Assembly: GCA_027336365.1 (NCBI GenBank)
Contig: DAHWFY010000004.1
Location: 1-49,510, forward strand
DNA: 49,510 nucleotides
Reading direction: 5' to 3'
Origin: Bacillota bacterium
GTDB taxonomy: Bacteria > Bacillota > Bacilli > Alicyclobacillales > Alicyclobacillaceae
Shown here piece by piece: positions 1-8,918 of this stretch. Within the stretch, counting starts at the first letter, position 1. Each line of letters starts with the position of its first letter. A program made the position numbers and the translations under genes. Under the pieces are notes generated by a model. It had not been told where the DNA came from and searched no databases. It saw only the letters and a list, made by a program, of their open reading frames with translations.

Positions 1-639
1 CACCTGTATCTCTACATGACGCATCCGTTCAATGTACTTTTCTATGTACACTCCTGGATTCCCAAATGCCGACTCGGCCTCCGTCTGTGCCGTTACCACC
101 GCTTGCCGCAAGGATTCGGAATCTTTCACTATCCGAATCCCCTTTCCTCCCCCACCCGCAGTCGCTTTAATAATCACCGGGTAGCCCACCTGTTCCGCAA
201 CCCGCAAGGCTGCCTCAGGGTCCGTAAGGACGCCATCACTACCGGGTACTACCGGCACTCCTGATTTTGCCATGGTGGTTTTGGCCGCAGACTTGTCCCC
301 CATCATTTCGATGGCCGCAGCACTCGGACCAATAAAACGAATGTCACAGGCCTCGCAGGCTTCTGCGAAGTCACTGTTCTCGGCAAGAAATCCGTAACCC
401 GGATGGACCGCATCCACATGGGTCAAGGTGGCCACCGACATGATACTTGGGATGTGGAGATAGCTTTGCTTGCTTGAAGCGGGTCCAATGCAATAGGCGC
501 GATCAGCCATTTGCACGTGCAACGCCTCTCTGTCTGCTTCCGAGTATACAGCAACCGTTTCAATGCCCAATTCTCGGCAAGCACGTATGACGCGCACTGC
601 AATTTCGCCCCGGTTTGCAATCAGCACACGTTTAAACAT
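1..639 (-). CDS. accC: Biotin carboxylase (AccC), N-terminal part, runs off the left edge
   Basis: Reverse translation [53 protein letters not shown]...[21 protein letters not shown]-grasp glycine-rich loop present. Not in the ORF track because there is no stop in the window. Confidence 0.95.
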   Translation of the reverse strand, partial: MFKRVLIANRGEIAVRVIRACRELGIETVAVYSEADREALHVQMADRAYCIGPASSKQSYLHIPSIMSVATLTHVDAVHPGYGFLAENSDFAEACEACDIRFIGPSAAAIEMMGDKSAAKTTMAKSGVPVVPGSDGVLTDPEAALRVAEQVGYPVIIKATAGGGGKGIRIVKDSESLRQAVVTAQTEAESAFGNPGVYIEKYIERMRHVEIQV

Positions 640-653
640 CGCCTTTGTTCTCC

Positions 654-1109
654 TCACGCTGGATTAATCTTAAACAGAGGCTGTCCGTATTCCACCATTG
701 AACCATTTTCCACAAGTACTTCAGCGACTTCACCAGCTACCCCAGCAGATATTTCGTTCATGAGTTTCATAGCCTCAATGACACAGACGATAGATTCTTG
801 TTCCACCATTGAACCCACATCCACATATGGAGACATATCCGGTGCAGACGAACGATAAAACGTACCAATCATAGGTGCAAAAACAAGTAGGCATTCATCC
901 TCCGTTGTGACTACCTTTTTTTCTACACTTCTCGAATTTGATGACACATCCACATCTCCACATGCCAACTTTGCAGAAAACTCTCCCTCTTTCCTGGCAT
1001 TATTTGCATCATTTGACCTGACAATATCTAATGTAATCTCGGATGTATGAATGTGAATTTTTCCGAGTTCACTACATTCATTCCCATCCGTGGAATAAAG
1101 ACACCGCAT
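654..1109 (-). CDS. accB: Biotin carboxyl carrier protein (AccB-like)
   Basis: Biotinyl motif [12 protein letters not shown] and C-terminus [21 protein letters not shown]; start uncertain (chosen at MRCLYSTDG; the ORF track extends to 1157). Confidence 0.85.
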   Translation of the reverse strand: MRCLYSTDGNECSELGKIHIHTSEITLDIVRSNDANNARKEGEFSAKLACGDVDVSSNSRSVEKKVVTTEDECLLVFAPMIGTFYRSSAPDMSPYVDVGSMVEQESIVCVIEAMKLMNEISAGVAGEVAEVLVENGSMVEYGQPLFKINPA

Positions 1110-1117
1110 AAAACTTC

Positions 1118-1189
1118 CATGGCCTGACCTCCACCACCAGGAATGAAAATATCCCAAGGAGATGAATCGGCTATTTTCGTATAAAAGGG
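1118..1189. repeat. 72-bp repeat copy A with GAAAATA/TATTTTC hairpin
   Basis: catggcctgacctccaccaccaggaatgaaaat...ggctattttcgtataaaagg, near-duplicate of 1841-1911. Confidence 0.85.
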
Positions 1190-1326
1190 GGTCAGAAAAG
1201 ATCCAAGCAGCGTAAGAAACTGCCCCAAAGGGCGCACAAAGTGTGCGTCTTCAGTACGTGATGAATGAGAAAGTTTCTGTGCGTTGACGAGGCAATGTTC
1301 CAGAGAGTTCTGACCCTTTTCCGGAT
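1186..1326. mobile_element. MITE-like element A with terminal inverted repeats
   Basis: Left aagggggtcag; right ttctgacccttttccgga (reverse complement tccggaaaagggtcagaa); interior similar to 4227-4412. Confidence 0.6.
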
Positions 1327-1840
1327 ACGCTCTTTAAGTTCGGATTTTTCTACTAGCCGAAAAATTTTCAGTTTATCAACAGGACGTTTATAATTATACC
1401 CTATTGTTATTCCATTTTATGAACCTCCTATTTCAAATATTGACGTAATTCATGAGGTATATTACTATACATCTAATTTCACTGCAAATAAGCTATTGAG
1501 TAATCAATGAAAGTTCAGCCTTAAAGATGTCAGGGGGGGATTCTTGAAAGAAACTAAAAGACGATTACAAAGGAAAATGATAAGTTTAGATTTATTAGAT
1601 AAGAAATCGTCTTCATCAAGTAACAAGATACTCTCGGCAATAAAGATTCGTATCCGAGGATGAACTGAATCGTCTGTTCTGAAATGTTTGCGAAAGGTTT
1701 GTAGGTGAGCAAATTTGTGAGAGATCTCTGTTTATTCGTTTTCTACGCTTTGATGAGAAAATAGCCGTACGGTTATTTTCACCATAATTTTGTGTCCTCC
1801 AGGTGCATGGGAGTTTAGGTGTATAACCGTTCGAAACTGA

Positions 1841-1911
1841 CATGGCCTGACGGCCACCACCAGGAATGAAAATGGCCAGAAGATTAGGCCAGGCTATTTT
1901 CGTATAAAAGG
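1841..1911. repeat. 72-bp repeat copy B with GAAAATGGCC/GGCTATTTTC hairpin
   Basis: catggcctgacggccaccaccaggaatgaaaatggcc...ggctattttcgtataaaagg, near-duplicate of 1118-1189, direct orientation. Confidence 0.85.
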
Positions 1912-1924
1912 AGATATTCCCTGA

Positions 1925-2713
1925 ATGGATTATTCAAATGTAACCCCCGCTAAGCTACGTCAACAATTTCGTGAAGGTAAATTAGTTCGTTCGACAGCCG
2001 GGATGGCCGATGGATACGTTCAGGCAAATCTTGTTGTACTCAAAAAAGAACTCGCTTTTGACTTTATGCTTTTCTGCCAGCGGAATCCCAAGCCTTGCCC
2101 AATTTTAGACGTGACTGATCCAGGAAGCCCAATTCCTACACGATTGGCTCCAACGGCCGATTTACGGACGGATGTCCCAAAGTACCGAGTATATCGTCAT
2201 GGGGAGTTGATGAGTGAGACAACGGACATTCAATCGTATTGGGCAGACGACATGGTTGCCTTTCTACTTGGATGCAGTTTTACATTTGAACAGGCACTCT
2301 TGCATAATGGCATTCCTGTACGTCATATTGAAGAAAATCGAAACGTCCCAATGTATCAAACAAATATCTCGTGTACTGAAGCCGGGGAGTTTCATGGTCC
2401 AATGGTAGTCAGTATGAGACCCATTCCTCAGTCCGATATTGTTCGCGCAGTTCAAGTCACTTCCCGATTTCCTTCAGTGCATGGTGCGCCAGTTCACATT
2501 GGGGATCCTACACTAATAGGAATCAAAGATCTGAGTCATCCGGACTTTGGGGAGCCAGTTACAATTAAAAATGGAGAAGTTCCCGTTTTTTGGGCTTGTG
2601 GTGTGACTCCACAGGCAGTAGCTATGACTGCCAAACCAGAGTTAATGATTGCACACGCTCCGGGATATATGTTTATCTCAGATTTGCGTGATGAAGAAAT
2701 GGCAGTGATTTAA
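1925..2713 (+). CDS. Putative hydro-lyase, DUF1445/YcsI family
   Basis: 262 aa with YcsI-like features ([67 protein letters not shown]); RBS-like ggagat upstream; neighbour of KipI/KipA as in B. subtilis ycs-kip. Confidence 0.9.
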   Translation: MDYSNVTPAKLRQQFREGKLVRSTAGMADGYVQANLVVLKKELAFDFMLFCQRNPKPCPILDVTDPGSPIPTRLAPTADLRTDVPKYRVYRHGELMSETTDIQSYWADDMVAFLLGCSFTFEQALLHNGIPVRHIEENRNVPMYQTNISCTEAGEFHGPMVVSMRPIPQSDIVRAVQVTSRFPSVHGAPVHIGDPTLIGIKDLSHPDFGEPVTIKNGEVPVFWACGVTPQAVAMTAKPELMIAHAPGYMFISDLRDEEMAVI

Positions 2714-2892
2714 AAATGTTCTTGCTTAGGTACAATAACAGTATTGTTGGTTAACTTTTGTTATTTACTGTTTCCGTTTTTTTATTAAACGTCTTTTATT
2801 ACATGTATAACTAGTATTTTTTTCAATAACAGCCGTGTTAAACAATTATTGCAGTCAAACATACCGTGACTATTATGAAAGAGGTGAAACAT

Positions 2893-4167
2893 ATGAGTAC
2901 TCTAAACGAATCTCTTTCCCAACCAAGAAAAGCCTTAGCTGCGGCTTTTGGCGGATATATGTTAGATGGCTTTGATTTCATGATTTTCACACTTGCATTA
3001 ACATTAGTAATGTCCGCTTTTCATCTGTCTGCTGGTCAAGCTGGATTGCTAGCAACAGCCTCGCTGTTTGTTTCGGCTTTTGGCGGGTTATTTGCGGGAA
3101 CGCTTTCGGACTATATCGGTCGAGTTCGAACTTTGGCAATCACAATTCTTCTATATGCCATCTTCACAGGTTTAACAGGTCTAGCACATAGTTACACAGA
3201 GCTTTTTTTCTATCGCATGTTGGAAGGCTTGGGATTCGGCGGAGCATGGGCGGCAGGAGCAGCGCTGGTATCTGAAAGTGCACCGGCGGATCGTCGCGGC
3301 CGTTGGCTTGGTTGGATGCAAAGTTCTTGGGCTGTAGGTTGGGGAATTGCGCTTATTGTTTTTCTTATTATGTCTGCCTCTCAAGACCCGAATCGATGGC
3401 GGATCCTGTTTCTCATTGGTGCCCTTCCGGCTTTGAGTGTGATTTTCATCCTTCGGAGCGTTCAAGAACCTGAAATTTGGAAACAAACAATGGAAATGAA
3501 GCGACAACTTCGTAAGAGACCGCACATAAATAACGATAATCGAAGGGCACTCACATTAACATTTCTTCAATTATGGGCACCTGATTTGATTGGAAGAACA
3601 CTCCTTGGATTAGTTCTAAGCACCGGAGCTCTGTCCGGATACTATGCAATTTTCACCTTCTTACCAACATATTTGCAAAAAGTCCGCCATTTAACGGCTA
3701 TTGGGAGTGGACCCTACCTTGCAATGGTTGTTATCGGGTCGTTCATTGGCTATCTCACGTCTGGATGGCTGAATGATAGATTGGGACGAAGAAAAAACTT
3801 TTTGATCTTCTCGATGGGCTCCGCCCTGATTATATTGCTTTATATGTTCATTATTCATGCCAATAGTGTATTAATCACCCTATCGTTTCCGCTCGGTTTC
3901 TTTGCATCGGGTATTTTTAGTGGGTTTGGTTCATACCTTGCTGAATTGTTCCCTAGTCGTGTACGCGGGGCTGCACAAGGATTTGTGTACAACGGAGGAC
4001 GAGCCATTGCCTCCTTTGGACCTGCTGTAATTGGATACCTGAGCGTTCAAGTCGGAGGACTTGGCCACGCTATTGCAATTTTTGGCCCCATTTCATATTT
4101 GTTGTGCGTCATTGCTGTATTGATCTTACCTGAAACAAAAGGAATGAATCTAAAACCAATGGAGTAG
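2893..4167 (+). CDS. MFS transporter
   Basis: 12-TM-like protein with MFS motif GTLSDYIGRVRTLA and GWLNDRLGRRKNF; start at MSTLNESL after gaaagaggtgaaacat (ORF track starts 2866). Confidence 0.9.
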   Translation: MSTLNESLSQPRKALAAAFGGYMLDGFDFMIFTLALTLVMSAFHLSAGQAGLLATASLFVSAFGGLFAGTLSDYIGRVRTLAITILLYAIFTGLTGLAHSYTELFFYRMLEGLGFGGAWAAGAALVSESAPADRRGRWLGWMQSSWAVGWGIALIVFLIMSASQDPNRWRILFLIGALPALSVIFILRSVQEPEIWKQTMEMKRQLRKRPHINNDNRRALTLTFLQLWAPDLIGRTLLGLVLSTGALSGYYAIFTFLPTYLQKVRHLTAIGSGPYLAMVVIGSFIGYLTSGWLNDRLGRRKNFLIFSMGSALIILLYMFIIHANSVLITLSFPLGFFASGIFSGFGSYLAELFPSRVRGAAQGFVYNGGRAIASFGPAVIGYLSVQVGGLGHAIAIFGPISYLLCVIAVLILPETKGMNLKPME

Positions 4168-4226
4168 ACGCTTCCCTTTATATCGACGCCGCGGGTTAAT
4201 TTTCTTCTTGAAGCTAAAATAGCGTG

Positions 4227-4412
4227 TCCGGAAAGGGGTCCGGTCAGACCCAAGCAGTGCCAGGAGGCCAGCCCAAAATGCGCACTGGGTCTGCTCCCCA
4301 ATGGGGAGCGTTTAGACCAAGCGAGAGTTCCGTACCGTACGTAATCGGTATGAGAAGGAGCATTTTGGGCGACGACGAGGGAATGCGCCGGGAGTTCTGA
4401 CCCCTTTCCGAA
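4227..4412. mobile_element. MITE-like element B with terminal inverted repeats and internal hairpins
   Basis: Left tccggaaaggggtccggtcagac, right gttctgacccctttccga; internal GCCCAAAATGC (4271-4281)/GCATTTTGGGC (4360-4370) and nested GGTCT-GCTCCCCAATGGGGAGC-AGACC (4288-4318). Confidence 0.65.
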
Positions 4413-4615
4413 CAACCTATTATAGTGGTTGGTCTAATTTTAATGAATCTGTATCTGTGGGAGTATAAATTACCACAAGTCAAAGTGTAAGAAACAATTT
4501 TCACCAGAACAGAAATCGCGAGAATTTATAACCTTATTTTTACATTTTTGAAATTAGTATAAAAGATTAGAGAGGGGAGCATTAGGCTCCACTGATCTCA
4601 GAAGCGAGGAATCCC

Positions 4616-5413
4616 ATGGAATATAAGAACAAAACAGTTGTGAAATCCATGTCTCTGCTCAACCTATTTCTTAATCATGAACGTTTAACACTTAATGAAA
4701 TGGTGCAATTATTACAGGCTCCAAAAACTTCAGTTTATCGGATGGTTGGCTCCTTTCAGAAAATGGGATTTCTTCAAAAAGACACCGAGGGTAAGTACTT
4801 TCTCGGATTGCTTTTTCTACAGTTTGGTCAACTCGTGTCAGAGCGACTCAACATTCGAAATGTCGTTTTGCCAATTATGAAAGAGTTACGAGACTCTGTG
4901 AATGAGGCCGTTAACTTAATTGTGCGTGACGATGATGACGCAGTGTATATTGAAAAAGTAGATACTAGCCATCCAGTCCGCATTTATAATAGTCCTGGTC
5001 GGCGAGCACCCATGTATGCAGGAGCATGTCCACGGATCCTTTTATCTTTTATGAATTCCAAAGAACAGGTATCCTATCTGCACCGGGTTCAACTTCAACC
5101 CATTGGACGTAACACAATTACGGATTTGAACGAATTAAAGAGAGTATTGGATGAAGCGCGGGAAAGAGGCTATTCTATTAGTCATTCAGAATTACAAAAT
5201 GATACCTCAGCTGTCGCTGCGCCTCTTTTGGATCATACAGGTTCCGTTGTGGCTGGACTTAGTATTGCAGGCCCGACGTCTCGATTTAGCTCAGATAATA
5301 TCCCTGACTTAATAAACAGATTACTCATAGCTGCACATTCTGCCTCCCGTGAGCTTGGTTGGAACGGTTTAAATGCTCCTTGGCGTATACCCAACAATAG
5401 TGTTTTAAAGTAA
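4616..5413 (+). CDS. IclR-family transcriptional regulator (KipR-like)
   Basis: N-terminal wHTH (LNLFLNHERLTLNEMVQLLQAPKTSVYRMVGSFQKMGFL) plus IclR effector domain (YSISHSELQNDTSAVAAPLLDHTGSVVAGLSIAGP). Confidence 0.9.
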   Translation: MEYKNKTVVKSMSLLNLFLNHERLTLNEMVQLLQAPKTSVYRMVGSFQKMGFLQKDTEGKYFLGLLFLQFGQLVSERLNIRNVVLPIMKELRDSVNEAVNLIVRDDDDAVYIEKVDTSHPVRIYNSPGRRAPMYAGACPRILLSFMNSKEQVSYLHRVQLQPIGRNTITDLNELKRVLDEARERGYSISHSELQNDTSAVAAPLLDHTGSVVAGLSIAGPTSRFSSDNIPDLINRLLIAAHSASRELGWNGLNAPWRIPNNSVLK

Positions 5414-5450
5414 AAGTAAATAATAGGTATTCAAGATATATATCGGAGGG

Positions 5451-6161
5451 ATGTATTTGATAAACAGATCATCAATCACTTTGTATTCATTGGGAGAATC
5501 AGCGATTGTAATTCAGTTTGGTAAATACATCGACGAACAGGTAAATCGTTTGGTTGGAGCATTCAGCCGTTATCTCGAGACTTGCCCCATCCTAGGAATG
5601 ACCGAGTACATTCCTGCATTTACAACTGTCACTATTTTTTATGATGTGATGCAACGAAATTATATCGAAATGGAACAAAGTGTTGAAAATGCGCTCCGTA
5701 CCTTTGACGTTACACAAAGATATGCAGAAGAGCGCATTATTGAGATCCCGGTATGTTACGGCGGTGATTTTGGACCCGATTTAAAGTATGTTTCTGAATT
5801 TCACGATTTAACTGAAAAAGAAGTTATTGACATACACACTGAAGTCATTTATTCAGTCCACATGATTGGATTTGCACCGGGATTCCCTTATTTGGGCGGT
5901 TTATCTGAGAAGATAGCCACCCCAAGACGTGAATTACCAAGAGTTCAGGTTCCTGCTGGATCGGTAGGAATTGCAGGCACTCAAACGGGCATTTACTCCA
6001 TTTCAACACCAGGAGGGTGGCAACTGATAGGACAGACACCGACAAAGCTGTTCCACCCAGCCAAAAATCCACCAAGCTTGCTTAGATCAGGTGATAAAAT
6101 TAAATTTATCCCAATTTCCATAAAAACTTATTTAAATTTAAAAGGAAATGAAGCTGGATGA
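5451..6161 (+). CDS. pxpB: 5-oxoprolinase subunit B / KipI-like (AHS1)
   Basis: HMIGFAPGFPYLGGL, TPRRELPRVQVPAGSVGIAGTQTGIYSISTPGGWQLIGQTP are hallmark KipI/AHS1 motifs. Confidence 0.95.
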   Translation: MYLINRSSITLYSLGESAIVIQFGKYIDEQVNRLVGAFSRYLETCPILGMTEYIPAFTTVTIFYDVMQRNYIEMEQSVENALRTFDVTQRYAEERIIEIPVCYGGDFGPDLKYVSEFHDLTEKEVIDIHTEVIYSVHMIGFAPGFPYLGGLSEKIATPRRELPRVQVPAGSVGIAGTQTGIYSISTPGGWQLIGQTPTKLFHPAKNPPSLLRSGDKIKFIPISIKTYLNLKGNEAG

Positions 6162-7159
6162 TTGTAAGACAGCCGGGTATTCTGACAACCATCCAAGATT
6201 CTGGTCGCTATGGATTTCAAAAGTATGGTGTGTTAGTAAATGGTTCCATGGATATGTTTTCTCTTCGTGTAGCAAATATCTTGGTTGGCAACAGTCAAGA
6301 CGAAGCGGCGTTAGAAATCACGTTACAGGGGCCCACCATTGAACTTACTGAAGATACTCTATTTGCAATTTGTGGAGCAAGTTTTTCCCCCATGCTGAAT
6401 GGACATCTCATATCAGAAGGACGCACGATTTTCGCCAAAGCAGGAAGCCAATTATCATTTGGAAAACCTGTGCGCGGTTGTCGTGCATACCTAGCTGTTG
6501 CTGGTGGTTTTGATGTCCCCGAAGTGATGGGAAGTCGTAGTACTTACTTACGAGCACGACTTGGCGGCTTCGAGGGCAGAGCGCTAAAACGAGGCGACAT
6601 ACTGAAAGTTCGTCCGTCCGATATGGATGTTTCAATGTTTAATGAGGATCTATGTGATTTTGATTGGTTTGTAAGCCCCACTTTACATCCAAAGTACGGG
6701 ACACATTCCGTTGTGCGAATCACTCGTGGCCCTGATTTTCACTTTTTCACTGAAGAAAGTCAACGTCAATTTGTGACTGGATCTTTTAAACTCACCACTC
6801 AATCAGACCGAATGGGATATCGATTAAGTGGTCCAACTTTAGAATTAGCGTTCCGACAAGAAAAAATATCCACCGCTGTGATGATGGGAACAATTCAAGT
6901 ACCTCCCGATGGAAATGCCATCATTTTGATGGCTGACCATCAAACAATAGGAGGATATCCCTGTATAGCCCAAGTTATCCAAGTGGATATTCCGGTATTA
7001 GCCCAATTAAAACCCGGAGATAGACTGAGTTTTCAAGAGGTTACACTAGAATCAGCTCAACAACTTTGGCGTGAACAGGAAATAAATCTACGTATGCTTG
7101 AACAAGCCGTACGTTACCGAATAAAGGGAGGATTGCGCAATGGTTCCGCGTTGACTTGA
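6158..7159 (+). CDS. pxpC: 5-oxoprolinase subunit C / KipA-like (AHS2)
   Basis: PGILTTIQDSGRYGFQKYGV, RAYLAVAGGFDVPEVMGSRSTYLRARLGGFEGRALKRGD, ADHQTIGGYPCIAQVI; ATGA overlap with pxpB. Confidence 0.95.
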   Translation: MIVRQPGILTTIQDSGRYGFQKYGVLVNGSMDMFSLRVANILVGNSQDEAALEITLQGPTIELTEDTLFAICGASFSPMLNGHLISEGRTIFAKAGSQLSFGKPVRGCRAYLAVAGGFDVPEVMGSRSTYLRARLGGFEGRALKRGDILKVRPSDMDVSMFNEDLCDFDWFVSPTLHPKYGTHSVVRITRGPDFHFFTEESQRQFVTGSFKLTTQSDRMGYRLSGPTLELAFRQEKISTAVMMGTIQVPPDGNAIILMADHQTIGGYPCIAQVIQVDIPVLAQLKPGDRLSFQEVTLESAQQLWREQEINLRMLEQAVRYRIKGGLRNGSALT

Positions 7160-7300
7160 ATTGTGATATTGGAACAAGCCTTGGTTGATAAAGCCTTGGT
7201 AATGATACAAAAATTCTCGGCAAAGTGACAGCCGTGAATTTGGCATGTAGGTGTGGATTACACACTGGAGGTTCTGGCAAGCATCTTGCGGGATGCAGTG

Positions 7301-7405
7301 AACTCGTTCAACTAAAGTTGAACATTGAGACTTCGTTGGAGGAGTCTACCCCCACTGAAGCAGGGTACAGAGTTCCACTCCCACTTGTAAAAGTGGGAGT
7401 CTCAC
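7301..7405 (+). repeat. Triple-hairpin element copy 1 (IS200/IS605 right-end / omega-RNA-like remnant?)
   Basis: Hairpins 7306-7323 gttcaactaaagttgaac, 7331-7360 cttcgttggaggagtctacccccactgaag, 7377-7400 actcccacttgtaaaagtgggagt; matches minus strand of 38455-38558. Confidence 0.85.
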
Positions 7406-7605
7406 ATTTGGAACAACGTCAAAAAATATCATAAGCCTCCCGGTGCTCTTTACAACATATCTTTTGTTTTACAGCCAGCGTGGTCATATGGGAAACTTTA
7501 TCATTCGTCCTTTTTTGACGACCGCTCCACAATGCTATGAAGATTTCAGGAAAAATATTGTCTCTCTTCTTTGTCCGTGATATATTCTCCATGTAATCAA
7601 ATCCG

Positions 7606-7756
7606 TTCTTCAGGTGCCCACATTGGGAGAATAGGGAAGTTCATTTAAAAGGAACGCGGAGCCCGCCACTGTAGTCGAGGAGCTGCTACAAAGCCACTGG
7701 ATATCTGGGAAGGCGTAGCCAGCGATGAATCGTAGCCAGGAGACCTGCCTGAAGAA
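7606..7756 (+). promoter_or_regulatory. Cobalamin (AdoCbl) riboswitch
   Basis: P1 TTCTTCAGG/CCTGAAGAA, gcggagcccgccactgta, gccactgg...gggaaggc, agccaggagacctgcc; just upstream of cobT. Confidence 0.95.
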
Positions 7757-7778
7757 TTCTCCTATTGGGGATTGGCAT

Positions 7779-7808
7779 AACCTCAACTCATTCGAGTTGG
7801 GGTTTTTT
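7779..7808 (+). terminator. Intrinsic terminator of the cobalamin riboswitch expression platform
   Basis: AACCTCAACTC-ATTC-GAGTTGGGGTT followed by a T run, between riboswitch and cobT start. Confidence 0.9.
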
Positions 7809-7841
7809 ACGTGTTCGGGCTGAACGCAAGGGAGGAAAATG

Positions 7842-8900
7842 ATGGGTATTTTTGAAGTGGTGGAACGCATTCAGGGTGTGGACGTGGCCGCACAAAAGGC
7901 GATGGCGGAGCATCTCAATTGCCTGACCAAGCCGTTGGGAAGTCTGGGACGTTTAGAAGAGTTGGCCATTCAACTGGCAGGGATTACAGGCTCCACATCT
8001 CCGGTGATCGATCCTGCCGTGGTAATCGTGATGGCGGCAGACCATGGGGTAACTGCCGAGGGGGTCTCCGCCTTTCCGGCTGAGGTCACGGCACAGATGG
8101 TGAATAACTTCATTACTGGTGGCGCTGCCATCAATGTTCTTACTCGGGTGGCGCAAGCGTCAGTGAAAATTGTGGATATTGGTGTGAACGCCGACCTTGA
8201 ACTGCCTGGACTTATTTCCCGAAAGATTCGTCGTGGTACGGATAACATTGCAAATGGCCCGGCCATGACGGTGGAAGATGCGGTAGCGGCGATGGAAGTG
8301 GGAATGAGCACGGCCTCTGACGCCATAGATCAAGGTGCCAAACTGCTGGCCCTTGGCGAGATGGGTATCGGAAATACAACGACGAGCAGCGCCGTGCTTG
8401 CCATACTAGGACAAGTCCCAGTTGAACAAGTGGTGGGTTTTGGCACAGGTATCGATTCCAGTACAAAAAAGCGAAAAATTGCGGTGATTCAAAAAGCGAT
8501 TGCGGTCAATCGTCCGGATCCGCTCGATCCGCTCGACATTCTTGCAAAGGTTGGCGGGTTGGAAATCGCGGGTTTAGTCGGGATTGTTTTGCAAGCAGCG
8601 GCGGCAAGAATTCCTGTACTGGTAGATGGATTTATTTCCGCTGTGGCGGCTCTTGTCGCGGCCAAAATGACCCCGCTCGCAGCACAGTATTTAATCGGTT
8701 CACATGAATCGGTGGAGCCTGGCCATCGAATCGTCAACAATCTCCTGGCTATTCAACCAATCCTGCAAATGAATTTACGCCTCGGTGAAGGCAGCGGCGC
8801 TGCGTTGGCGTTGCCTATTGTGCGAGCTGCTTCATGCATTGCTAGAGAAATGGCTACATTTGCACAGGCAAACGTAGCAGATTCTCTCAAAAAACTGTAA
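7842..8900 (+). CDS. cobT: Nicotinate-nucleotide--dimethylbenzimidazole phosphoribosyltransferase
   Basis: NCLTKPLGSLGRLEELAIQLAGITG, VIVMAADHGVTAEGVSAFP, LGEMGIGNTTTSSAV, LVDGFISAVAALVA are CobT signatures; start ATG 7839 or 7842. Confidence 0.97.
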   Translation: MGIFEVVERIQGVDVAAQKAMAEHLNCLTKPLGSLGRLEELAIQLAGITGSTSPVIDPAVVIVMAADHGVTAEGVSAFPAEVTAQMVNNFITGGAAINVLTRVAQASVKIVDIGVNADLELPGLISRKIRRGTDNIANGPAMTVEDAVAAMEVGMSTASDAIDQGAKLLALGEMGIGNTTTSSAVLAILGQVPVEQVVGFGTGIDSSTKKRKIAVIQKAIAVNRPDPLDPLDILAKVGGLEIAGLVGIVLQAAAARIPVLVDGFISAVAALVAAKMTPLAAQYLIGSHESVEPGHRIVNNLLAIQPILQMNLRLGEGSGAALALPIVRAASCIAREMATFAQANVADSLKKL

Positions 8901-8918
8901 GGTAAATGATTCACTGAA

